The notes under the pieces: model-generated
What the model was told of the DNA's origin: nothing
Databases searched by the model: none
The model's input: the letters and a program-made list of their open reading frames with translations, nothing else
Assembly (NCBI RefSeq): GCF_027744825.2
Contig: NC_071347.1
Span: 20,408,001-20,472,000 of the forward strand
Direction: 5' to 3'
Length of the DNA stretch: 64,000 nucleotides
Origin: Synchiropus splendidus
Taxonomy: Eukaryota; Chordata; Actinopteri; Syngnathiformes; Callionymidae
Translations under genes and position numbers: made by a program
Shown: positions 46,910 to 57,653 of the stretch, piece by piece
How the letters are laid out: the number at the start of each line of letters is the position of its first letter
How positions within the stretch are numbered: the first letter of the stretch is position 1

Positions 46910-49224
46910 GCGGGGGAGGAACAATGAAGCCACCTGGTGGTCACGGTGGACAATCTCCATGACAAAACAAATCAATGATTCAATTATGACTTTCACATTA
47001 TGCTGAGTCAGCTGTTGGTAGACGCACTTAAACACAAAAAGCAAGTCAGAATTTCAATAGAATGCAAGGCAACGTTATTACGGAGGAAAACAAAAGAGCA
47101 TCTTAGTTTAAGGGTCGGGAAGATGGACGATTGGGATAGCTGAAGATTAGAACAATGAAGCCCCCTGCCGGTCACCGAGGAGAACTGCATTGGCTTCATC
47201 GCTAAATGAGTCACAGCGGAATTTTGACTTTTTGGAAGTATGCTCAAGCGTCAAACATGAAGTAAAGAGGAACAAGTTATTAATAATTCGAGCATTAGTT
47301 GAGACAAAAAAAACATTTTGTCACAGAGAACACATATTAAGCAAGCCTACTTTCTAAAAGAGACAGGAAAAGTAATTATAGCAGGGATAATAGTACTATT
47401 TATGGCCATAGAAGTCGTAAGTAATAATAGCAGTGCCGTGGTTGTAATAGTATTGTTGTCCCTAATGGGTGCAGCGGAGGTAGTAAATGTAATATTAATA
47501 ATATAATAGATATGAGAGGAAGCAGTAGTTCTGGTTGCAATACTTGCTAGACGTAGCAATGTTGACACTAGAGCTGCCAGTGAAGTACAGTTACACATGG
47601 GGCTTATATAGAAAGGGTGGTGGAAGTATAGTAACAGTCTGTTTTGTTTCTAAGAGAATTGCAACAAAAGAGTCTGCATTCTTTGAGTCACTGTAAAATA
47701 ACAATGTAAGCAGCTGTAAATATAAAAAAATATATTATTACAGACGGACAAAATATTAAGAATAACATGAACAGCTTTGAAGTAGCTAAAAGTTGTAGTA
47801 CGTGGCATGACTGGAATGTCAGTGGTGCTAGTAGGTGTAGAGGTGGTGACATTTGGAGGAGGAAATGTACTAGTAGCAGTCTTTTCATATGTCTCCAGAT
47901 GAGGAGCAGAGAGACACAGTGGTTCTCTGGATCCACATCTGAGTCCAGACAGGGGGAGTGTTCCAGAATTCTCTCTGGGGTCGCCGCCCTTCACGGACAC
48001 TGTGTCGACAAAGTGGATTTGCTCACAGCAGCTGCTCCCAAATTTGATTGAGGAGCATAGAAAGATAGATTTTAGTTCCAAAGGGGTTTTGATAGATGGA
48101 GCTAATTGACCTTCAAAGTCGACCTTCACGAGTCCAGAGCCACAGACTGGTTGTGATTAAGTGATCACTTGTGCCGTGTCAGATCAGAGATGTCAGATGA
48201 TGAATAACAAAAAAGGTCTTAAACAGGGAGAGTTTTCTCTGGGAGATACAGGAGACAAAGAGCAGCTCAAAGGGAAGGTATTTCAGTATAGATGGTTAGA
48301 TGGGCTTTAAGGTCAGGATGGAGATCTACTCCGGGTACTGAGGCTATACAGCATGTCAGATCCAGAGGGTTTGAGTTATGGAGGTCAGTGTGCTTGAAGA
48401 TGAGATGAGTGAGGTTCACGGTGTCAGGAGGTGCAGGATGTCGTGAATCTGTTAATGTTAGAACTGAGCTGTAGTCAGAGATTAAGGAGAGCTGGAGAAT
48501 GGAACGTTTGGGAGATGAGGGTTCTCAGAGGTAAAGGATGCCTCAAAGGAGACAAAGAATATGGAGGTCCAAGGGGTCATCATGTAGGAGCTACAGGGTG
48601 GAGCTATAAAAATGATGTCTAAGATGCAAAAGGCACAGTGGAGGAGCAAAGGTGAGAGGTCTGCGCGGTGAGAGATATTAGAGGTAGGAAATAGTCACAG
48701 GCGAGAGACGTGGGAGTTTATATATATGTAGGAGGTGGCGAGGTTACCGATGCAGGAGAGGAGACGAGGCAGGTGCGGGTTGCTGGAGGTGACGTGAGAG
48801 AGGAGGATTTATCGAAGATGACGGGTGACTTCCTCCTGTCAAGTGGTCTTCAAGTCAAGGAGGCCTTGTTTTCATGGTTGCCGTCTGTCGGGGCTGACAC
48901 AGACACCAACGGAAAATCAGATTTCAAGTGAATGAATATTGACCTGCTTATGTATGGATGGTGTAGAAGTGTAGACGTACATACGCTCCCCCAAGGATCA
49001 GATCATGAGTGTGAGCAGTGAGCTGGCTCATTAGGGCCTCACGGAGGACGGCCTGCAGACACTCACACAGCTCATTAGAGCGCCACACTGAGGCCTCTTG
49101 GGGTGACAGTGAACGCGCACACACACGCGCGGTCCGTGGAGCGCTCAACACCTCCTGATCCATCAAACACCGCCCTCTATTCACAACGCTGAGTGAGAGA
49201 ACTCGGATGGTGTGTGTGGGCTTG

Positions 49225-49475
49225 TTTATACTGCCTCGTGGGGACCCAATCTTGACAAAACACTTTCCTCGTGGGAACCTTTTGCCGGTCCCCACAGGCC
49301 CAAACCTCATTTTGAGGATGAAGACTTCAAAATAACAAGGCGATTATAATTGGGTTTCAGTTTGGTTCAGAGTCCTGGTTAAGGTGAGCCGTGTGTTTTG
49401 AAGGTTTAAGTTAAGGGTGAGAGGCTGGGGAAAGCATTGTGGCAATGAGAAACCTCACAATGTTCCCACAGAGGT
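49225..49475 (+). repeat. Interspersed repeat copy 1 (CTCGTGGGGACC family)
   Basis: Carries TGCCTCGTGGGGACC, CCTTTTGCCGGTCCCCACAG, CTCATTTTGAGGATGAA and TTGGGTTTCAGTTTGGTT. The same string of words recurs in copy 2 just downstream and in copy 3 near prl2. The family is common in fish genomes and often ends in GT repeats (from memory). Confidence 0.75.
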
Positions 49476-49489
49476 AGCAATACAAATGT

Positions 49490-49767
49490 GTGTGTTCTTG
49501 TACTTCTATCTTTGTGAGAGCCTGTATGCATTTTCTATCAACAGAGTGGGGACATTTTTGCAAAGTGAGGACATTTGGCCGGTCCTCACTTTGACAAGTC
49601 TCATTCTGAGGGTTGAAACTACAAAATAGCCAGGTTATTAGAATTGGGTTTTAGTTTGGTTAAGAGTAAAGGTTAAGTTTAGCCATTTGTTTTCGATGGT
49701 TAGGGGGAGAGGCTGAGGAAAGGGTTATGTCAATGAATGTCAATCAGAGTCCTCACTAAGATAGGAA

Positions 49768-49809
<42 letters not shown>
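49490..49809 (+). repeat. Interspersed repeat copy 2 with (GT)n end
   Basis: GAGGACATTTGGCCGGTCCT, GTCTCATTCTGAGGGTTGAA and TTGGGTTTTAGTTTGGTTAA parallel copy 1. It ends in an uninterrupted GT tract of about 35 bases (49775-49809). Confidence 0.75.
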
Positions 49810-49814
<5 letters not shown>

Positions 49815-50441
49815 ATTAACTTGTTAGGGGCACTAGTGAGTAACAAAGGCAGAGACTGGACCCCGGCCCGCCTGAATATCCAATTATCTGACTGCAGCTG
49901 TTTTTCCAGCAGCATCCAGACTTGAGGAAGTTCAGAGCCCTGTTCTCTATTCCAAACAGACAGATTTCAGTGAGCCCGCCTCAGGGCGACGGTGTTTGGG
50001 TGCACTTGGTTCTCTGCTCGGCAGGAATTTGACTAATTAGCACAGAGGTGGATCAACAAAGACTGAGGCTTCTCAAATGAGAGGAGAGGGGCAGAGACGA
50101 GTCGATTGAAGTGCTTCACAGCGACAGGCAAACACTCGAGGATCCAGACAGTAATCAGAGCTCAGTCATGTTTCTCTGCCATAAATATATTGTTGAAACT
50201 GAAGCAGAGCTTTGGACAGAGTCAAACACATGGAGGTGAAACAAGGTCGCAGCGTACAATGCGGTTCTGAGTGGATGCATTTCTTTTGACAGGACGGCCG
50301 TTTTAAAACCATCCCATGATCCTTGTGGGTTTTGAAGTGCAAAGTAAATTTTAATGTCATCAGCATGACTTCCACATCTGACACACTTATTTAAATGTTC
50401 ATCTGATGATTTATTCATGCAGCGGCCTCACCGGCACTGAC

Positions 50442-50520
50442 CTTAATGGAGAGATGTGCTGAGGCCAGCGATTTCCTGCAGGTCCACTCGTCCTCGTGCG
50501 ACCTTCCGTTGGAACGGCTT
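50442..50520 (-). other. Candidate spliced non-coding exon
   Basis: On the minus strand a long T/C tract ending TTTCCCTTCATTCAG leads into 79 bases that end ATTAAG followed by the donor GTCAGT. Both signals are good. No protein similarity is recognised. It could be a 5' untranslated exon of nell2, 3.8 kb upstream of the start codon, or part of a lncRNA; it could also be chance. Confidence 0.3.
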
Positions 50521-53500
50521 CTGAATGAAGGGAAAATAAAAAAAGATGGTTTATTATGAGATATTTCTGTAGCCGTTCCACTGTTAGCACCCCGTCAAAC
50601 ACATGATGCAGTTGAGGTTGATGCAGAGGAAATGTTTTACTCTGAATTCTGACAGACGGAGTCAAGAAGTGTCGAGGAATTGAACACATTATGCTGGTAT
50701 TAGTTCAAGCTTCTGCTGGGCAGCACATGGTCCAAAGTGGGGAGGGTGAAGGTCACAGGTGTAGGAGTGAGAGATATTACTGGGGTTTTTTAAGGTTAGT
50801 GAAGGAGACAAAGTGTTAACACATGAAGCTCTCCTCCAAGCCCTTCTGGACAGAAATGTATAAAAACCCACTTCATTTATATTCACAGTGAAATTTAGAG
50901 GCAACACTTACCGCAACATGTGGCACAAATGTAAAAAAAAAATGGATGTTTTAACGTAGTTTAGCCACTAGAGTGCAGCTTAGCACAACTGTAGTGCGAC
51001 TACAATTTAATATTTTAGGAATATTAACGGTACAAATGAACATTACATATCATTTTGCAGCTATTGGTGACGTCGACGCGCATTAAAACGATGATGTGAC
51101 CACTTATGTCCAAATAGTATACGTTTTAATAGGTGTGCTTGTTTAGCTTTATCCACAGATGTTGATTTTTTTTTGTTAATAATAATGGCTATACATAAAT
51201 TTAGTTGAGTCATGGACGCCATTTTGTGCAAGAGTCTGTGTTTACACATTTTAGCTTGCCAAGTGTTGGTCCACGTTTTTTTTTCCAAGTCAATACAGAG
51301 TTTTGTGATTCATAAAAAGTCAAAGGACACTTACGGCGTCATTTTATTCAGAGTTTCTCCCGGTTTTTACCAGTTTCCAGCTGCGACTGTGGCGGTTTAC
51401 AACGAAGTTTGGTGGATTGAAATGGGAAGCCGTGATCTGCTTCACGGAGGGGTGCAAATGCAAATCTAAAAATTCCTTTAAACATTTCAAATGAACCATC
51501 ACATCACTAGTCTTATTAATTGGTTCATATAAACACAACAATGAAGTCTGATGTTTCATTGTCTGTTTGTTTTTCTGAGAATGTGTATATCGACCCCACC
51601 ACCCCCGAATGAAAAGTGGTTTCACCCAACGTCGCTTTAAAAACACTCATTATTAGTCAACAAATTACAAGGAAATAATTATTTTTGGTTTTCATGACAG
51701 GTCAAATAACATAATGATAATAATAAAAAATAACTTTTTTTTTTTGCTGTGAGTTTGATTTTATTCCCTGTCAAGTTAGGCATCCAAATTCTTTGTTATT
51801 TAAAACCAATAAATTAAATAAATAAAGTAAAAATAATAAACTTCCGTCATCTGAATCTGTTGAGTCTTCTCTCCAGCCTTTACGCTCATGTCATGAGTGT
51901 AGTACAGTTGCAATTCTTGCTGTGCTTGGTTTATATTAGGTGCATGATTATTATTAAAAGAGTAAAGACTATCATTTTGTGGATTCAGTTATACACTATA
52001 AGATCATGATCCTCCTTGATAGTGTGTGGCTCACAATGTCATCTATAGCTTTGTCATGTTGACACTCTCTCAGGTAACACCCTTGAATCTGGGTTTAAAC
52101 TGCGGATACAAGGGTCATCGGCGCCACTGACATCAGTGGTTCACCGCATCAGATCAGTCACGTCTCCAGCTCATTAATTTCACACTCGTTTTACAGTGGA
52201 ATCTTTCCAGGAAAAAGTCCGGAATGATTCTGAACATTTGCCAGTTTCATTCCAGCGTCGGGACGAACAGAACATCTGCATTTAGTCCCATCATCTCAGC
52301 TCTGCAGGCAAATATGAGACGCCATCGTGCTCATGTGGCGCTGGAGATCCGGGGTCTCCTGGTGGGCTGACCAGGTCAAACCACACTCAAACCACACACT
52401 CACTCACAGCAGCAATATTTGGAGCAAGTTTGTCACCTGGAACTGCTGAAGCATCACCCACCCATCATGCCTGGCCTGTGTCTGCTGCGACTGAAACACA
52501 GTTAGTCAGGGTCAAATGAAAGGTCAAATCTCGTACTCACTCCACTGGGTTTATCTCTGACACTCTTCTTGTCCTCATAACCGCCTGTTATTCCTGTCTG
52601 CCTTTCTTCTTCTAATATCGGTGTTGTACCAATTCATTTGGATTTACAAAGGTTCTAAAGATCCCCCCATTCATTTCACTTCTGGCCATGTGACCAGCTG
52701 CCACTGAAAATGGCAGTTTTAAATCAGTTTTAAAATATTACAGTGGAGCAGGGGTGAAAGCACAGCCCCAGATGAAGGGCAATTTAAATGTTTTGAGGAA
52801 GATCATTATTTTAACAACTGATAAAGTCAAACTAAGTTTCAGTTTTGACAAAGGGAATATGAGTTTTAGAGAATTTTCATGTAATGAAATGGAAATTAAC
52901 AAGAACTTTGGTTTGCATAACTGAACTAACTGAATAAATGAGTGTGAAACCAAATGTACTTTATTTTTGACAATGGTAATAACATTGTCATTGATGTCAA
53001 TTGCGAATAAGATATTTGAGGGACAAAAAGAAATTGTGTTTTAGTTGGTAAGAAACATAAAATAAAATATCTATTATTTAAGGGTTCACGTTTTCAATCT
53101 GAAAAAGGACATTTCTTAGATAATTTTTATTAAACAAATGTGCTGAATTTTATTTCATTTTTGGTTTTGGTTTAAAAAAAGTTTTTAAGGAACAAATAGA
53201 AAATGAAGAAAAACAAAAAGAAGACGAAAAAGTATGACAGGTAGCTTTTAATTTAATACCATTACAGTTAGCACTGTCAATATATACTTAAAATATCAAA
53301 CTCCGTTATTGAAAAGAAAGAGCAGGTAACCTGTTTTTTTTTTCCTTTAAAAAAAGGATGTGAAATGTTCCTGCTAGCAAAGAAACAACCACATTAATAC
53401 AAACTGTCCAGTTTTATTTCCTGTCATGGGCTTCTATTGTTCCCAATAGTAACAAAATACTTTTGCACCGTGACTCTTTACATGGCTGCCAAATTGTGTG

Positions 53501-53673
53501 TCATCTCCGGAGCAGACTTCAGTTAATACAGCGATTTTTCAGGAAAGAAAACTCCTCTAGATTGCAATTCAACTGTCACACACTTTTGTTGTGTTAATGA
53601 AGTGGCGCTCTTTGGAGACACCACTAGATGTCGCTGTTCGTACCAATGAGAAACACGCAGTTGCAGCTTGTTT

Positions 53674-53679
53674 TTTATT
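53674..53679 (-). terminator. prl2 polyadenylation signal AATAAA
   Basis: AATAAA on the minus strand lies 68-73 bases past the prl2 stop codon (TGA at 53749-53747), implying a 3' UTR of about 90 bases. Confidence 0.75.
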
Positions 53680-53746
53680 GGTTTCATGATGAGAAGGACA
53701 TTGGCGGGGAAACCAGGGAGCGACTTGTCAAAATGGCTGCCGGCAC

Positions 53747-55512
53747 TCAGCAGTCTTGCTCAGGCAGCGAGCTGCACTTGAGCATCCGCAGGTAGTTTTG
53801 GACCTTGTTGGCGTCGCGGCGGAAACAGAAGAGCAGGTCGTTGTGCCGCTCTCCTTGCTGGTAGAAGGAGGAAGAGGATGGAGGGAGGAGTGGTCCCACC
53901 GTGTTACTGAGCGCGCCCAGAAGCTTCATCTGCGACCAAGAGAGAAGAACAACTCACTTTGTGGGTCACAATTTATGGGATTTTTCTGAAGGAGCTGGAT
54001 TGACAGCTGGAGGGGATTCGCACCTGAAGTCGCTGTAGTTAGCCTGAGAGCCAGCCATTGTTATATAGCTGCTCTTGTACAACAAACCTAGGCAACCATT
54101 GTTGAGGAAACCTTCTCTGATTTGTCCTGACCAAGGTCCTTGACCTTGGAGACATGGAATCTAAGCACTCACTCTCTCCGCCATCCTGGTGACTCCGCCC
54201 CTCAGCTCCTGGACCATGTCGGCCATCTGCAGCGCCTTGACGGAGCTGACCTGGTTCTGGTGCCGGCTCTGAGACAGAGCCCGGTGCAGCTGCCAGAGCG
54301 GGTCCTCCCAGGCCGCCAGCAGCCTCAGGACCACCTCCATCAGCTGCTCGCGCTGCACAGCAAGTTCACACCTCGGATGAGACCAAAACCAGAGCTGACG
54401 TTCATGTAGCGGAGGTCACGTGACCCACCCCGAGCGTCTGCGCGTCCTCTTTGTCCCGCGGCGTCACGATGTCGTGTGTGTGACACTTCCACCTCCAGAT
54501 CAGGTTCTTGTGCGGCGGGAAATGCTGCTCCTGAGAGTCAGAGGTGCGTTTCGGAATTCAGACTCTGTTGCCATGGCGACTCAAACAGCAGCGATATTTC
54601 ACTGAGCTGAGATCATAAACTGGAAATGACTTCAGGTAGTCATGTTACTAGTTTTAATCCAAAATCAGATTAGGATTCATCTGATTTAATGGACTGAATT
54701 TGCTATATAACCAAGAGAAAGGTTCATATTTTCTTAATCTGGTCCACAGCACGGGAGAAAAATAATCTGGTTTATATCAGATCTGCATCTTTCTATGTTG
54801 GCAGAATATCGTTTTAATCTGGTTTATGTTTGACATAGATTTAATCTGAGAATATTCTCCGGTGGATTTCAGATTATTGATGGAATCCAAATTTTCAATA
54901 ATCTCCAGAATGTCAGAATATAATCCTGAACTGCATCAAGGATCTTAACTGACTAACATGGTATCAACTGAATCAAAATGAAATGTAATAATCTGGCCAA
55001 TTAATAACCGCGATAAAAAATCCCAAATTTAAGATTTAATCCGGGTGAGCAGGAGAATAGAGAAGAAATAAAACTCTTTCCATTTGGTAAACATGTATAA
55101 AGTTAGCAGTTAAACATCTTGGTGCCTGATTGTAAATGAAATAATCCCAGATTATTATGAATACTACAGGTTCCCTCAGGACGCAGTTTGGATTGTTTCA
55201 TTGAATATGAACTTCCTGAAATACTTATTGAATCTGAGGTGATAATCCCAGACTCACAAACTGAGAGCGAAGGTCGTTGGAGATGTGGTGGATCCTGGAC
55301 GACTGCAGGTTGACCCTGTCGAACAGGTCTGTCAGCGACGGGACCTGACAGCTGCCGTTTCCATGGTGACAGATGGGAGCAGCGCGGGCTCCAGAGCGCA
55401 GCTCCAGGAGCAGAAGTGAGACCACCAGCAGGCCGGCTGCAGAAGAAGGAGATGACCAGGGTTGAAGAAGAAAATATCCTGTGCCGCGCAAGAAGAACTC
55501 ACCGCGTGTCAT
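53747..55512 (-). CDS. prl2: Prolactin-family hormone, prolactin-2-like
   Basis: Secreted four-helix cytokine of the growth hormone/prolactin family, acting through prolactin receptors (family knowledge). Five exons: 55503-55512, 55258-55436, 54429-54530, 54173-54352, 53747-53929. They give 654 bases, 217 aa, with intron phases 1,0,0,0, the classic family pattern. Exon 1 encodes only MTR plus one base before a 66-base intron. A signal peptide (LLVVSLLLLEL) is followed by APICHHGNGSCQ, SLTDLFDRV and HISNDLRSQF (helix 1), then TPRDKEDAQ, an amphipathic exon 4 (LLAAWEDPL) and helix 4 (HNDLLFCFRRDANKVQNYL) ending CSSLPEQDC. Six cysteines are present, including the N-terminal pair that teleost Prl1 lacks, which favours prl2. 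An NGS sequon sits between those two cysteines. Growth hormone and somatolactin fit less well. Confidence 0.92.
54655..55248. repeat. TAATCC/TAATCT motif array in prl2 intron 2
   Basis: Fourteen TAATCY hexamers lie in 594 bases. TAATCC starts at 54655, 54921, 55037, 55142, 55243. TAATCT starts at 54735, 54763, 54815, 54842, 54899, 54989. The reverse form AGATTA starts at 54667, 54871, 55149. Between 54735 and 54921 the spacing is close to 27-28 bases or a multiple, so it looks like a decayed minisatellite with a TTTAATCTGG core. TAATCC is the preferred site of K50 homeodomains such as Otx, Crx and Pitx (established). Confidence 0.7.
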
Positions 55513-55570
55513 GTCCGCTGTAGGAGGAGGACGAAGCTGTCGCAGATGGAGACGCAGCGTCGGCTTCACC

Positions 55571-55577
55571 TTTTATC
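55571..55577 (-). promoter_or_regulatory. prl2 TATA-like box
   Basis: GGATAAAAGG on the minus strand, centred about 62 bases upstream of the start codon. Initiation some 25-30 bases downstream would leave a 5' UTR of about 30 bases, normal for prolactin genes. Confidence 0.6.
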
Positions 55578-55889
55578 CGCTCATCATCAGCCAGAACCTG
55601 CCAGGCGGAAGAAAGCGCCATCGTCTCGTACGAGGTCATTAAAGGGAACTGCTGACGTCCGACCTGGACACGCCAGGGTTTCTGCCACGGTGGCTGCTCA
55701 GTCACCCGAGTCTCGGTCCGGATCCTGCCTCTCAGGTGACCTGGGGCCTTCTGTGGAGTCACGTCAGCCCCGGGACCGAGTCTCAGAGGGAGGGTGGACT
55801 GGGGTGTGCTCTTGAGCAAGGCAGCCCTCCTGCACTCGCAAAGCCACTGTGAAAGGACTCCTGAGGGTTTACTATCCTCTGGGGACCTG

Positions 55890-56085
55890 TCACACCCCCT
55901 TAAACCTGAACCAGGACTCCGAGTCAAACTGGAACCCAGTCATATTCACCCAGTTATGTTGAAGTTTTTATCCTCAAACTGAGGCTTGTGGGGTCCGGCA
56001 AAAGGTCCCCACAAGGAGGCGTTTCTAAGAATCGGTCCCAACGAGTGTAGCTTTACAGGGTACACACACACACACACAGTTTAAT
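55890..56085 (-). repeat. Interspersed repeat copy 3 (CTCGTGGGGACC family)
   Basis: On the minus strand it begins with GT repeats (56061-56078). It then has CCTTGTGGGGACCTTTTGCC, CTCAGTTTGAGGATAAAAAC and CTGGGTTCCAGTTTGACTCG, in the same order as copy 1 at 49225-49475. Confidence 0.75.
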
Positions 56086-56459
56086 TGGAGGCAGAATGTG
56101 ACGTCCGCGTGCACGCATCAGCGGTGCCATGACGGTCATGTGATCTAATGACTGACAAAGGGTCTAATTTTAGACCAGACATTTCAAGCCACGTCAAAAG
56201 TCCAAGTGCAGCAGGACAAAACGCTCTACTCAAATGTTCTTCAGTAGTGTCGAAATCATGGTCTTTAAATGACAAATGAAAACTTCAACGTGAGATTGTG
56301 AAAGTCCACCTCACGTTTCGCTAACTGCTAACACTCATCTCACCGCAGCGCTCGCCATTGCTATCACAGCTTCCACAGACGACCTTGATGACAGACGACC
56401 TGACCTTTGACCTTATATTTTTGTAGCACCCTACATAACAGCGCTGGAACTCTTCCCCA

Positions 56460-57103
56460 AAGCAGTGAGTGGGCCGGGGCCCATGGTTGGGCCGCGAGCG
56501 CCTCCTAGAGAGCCACTAAAAGTTTTTTTGTTTTACACCTCTGGGCCGTGAGATGCTCAGTTTTAATACACATATGGTGGCAGTCGTGAGTCGCTGAATT
56601 GACTTGACAGCTGCAGATCTGTGATAGTTACCAACTATGGAGAAGTTCTTGAAAAGAAACAAATGATAAAGAAAGTGATGGCGCCCCCAACAGTAAAGAA
56701 AGCACCATGAAAGTGCTGTTGAAGCAGTTTTGGCGATACTTTCATTTACACTTTACTTATATCTTCTTTGGCGTTTAAATAAAATATACTATTTGTATTT
56801 TATGATATTTATACATGGTTTTATGATATTTATGTTAATATTAAGTGTTTTTTTTTCTTTTTATGACTTGTGACTTGCACCTGGTTTTGCTGCTGGTTGG
56901 ACTTTTCAATCTTTGCAATGATCACATGGTTTCAAGTCTTTTCACAAGGTTTTGGTTTGTTTACGCGTGAGTAGATGAAATATGGTTGTTGATGACAAAT
57001 AAAATCAAGAGTCATGAATCAGTTCTATTACTTACTGGGCCCATGTGTTCAGGGAAAGGTGGGCCCCGAGACCAGAAAGGTTCCGAACCCCTGCCCTGAA
57101 ACA
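56460..57103 (-). mobile_element. Probable non-autonomous hAT relic
   Basis: On the minus strand it starts CAGGGGTTCGGAACC within CAGGGCAGGGGTTCGGAACC (about 57084-57103) and continues into GGGGCCCACC, a typical hAT-type end (from memory). The other end near 56460 (CAGTGAGTGGGCCGGGGCCC) is only a rough inverted match. No transposase remains. Confidence 0.5.
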
Positions 57104-57534
57104 CTTCCTGTCGCTGACTCATGCTCCACACTGGTAGCCAGGAACATTTTCAGCACTTAGATCCAGGAACTTATAGAGTCAAAATGGCGCCATGTTTATC
57201 TATTTTAGAAGCAGAAAGTAAATGAACAACATTCAACATAATGCAGCATTAAAAGGGATCTAACTGGTAATGCTATAAAACTGCTGACTCATCACATGTG
57301 CTGCTTTCGATTTGCCTCGGAAACAGTTGGAGCTGGGAATGACGTCATCACAGCACAGGGGAGCCATCTTGGATCGCGTCCTCAGGATGGTGAGGTTTCT
57401 GCGCTGCCACCACCAGGGGGCGTCGCTGAGGACTTCCCTGCTCCCAGCACAACTGAAACGCGCCCGACGACCTTGAAGAATCCTCATGCCCACCTCACAC
57501 AGCAAAATGACGAGTCGAAGATAGGAGTGAATAT

Positions 57535-57540
57535 TTTATT
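57535..57540 (-). terminator. szl polyadenylation signal AATAAA
   Basis: AATAAA on the minus strand, 114 bases past the szl stop codon. Confidence 0.7.
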
Positions 57541-57653
57541 ACAGCATCATAAATATGTTTTTGCTTCGGGGATATTAATTTAAGGCTATTTACAGCTATA
57601 TACAAGGTTCCAGTGCATTTCTACTTGAGTGCGCTTTCAGAGCGGGCGGCGGC

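Larger units (their letters stand above)
46621..53650. other. Intergenic region between nell2 and prl2
   Basis: Contains the presumed nell2 promoter (46621-46950), a GA microsatellite, GTAGTA-like simple sequence (47340-47900), two copies of an interspersed repeat (49225-49475, 49490-49809), a candidate non-coding exon (50442-50520) and AT-rich sequence from 51650 to 53650. No protein gene was recognised. Confidence 0.7.
55580..57530. other. Intergenic region between prl2 and szl
   Basis: Holds interspersed repeat copy 3 (55890-56085), a probable hAT-derived segment (about 56460-57103) and GC-rich sequence directly upstream of prl2. No gene was recognised on either strand. Confidence 0.7.

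Noticed and set aside
55499..55927. 142-codon minus frame overlapping prl2 exon 1
   Set aside because: It runs through the promoter and exon 1 in a different frame from prl2; GC-rich, no domain.
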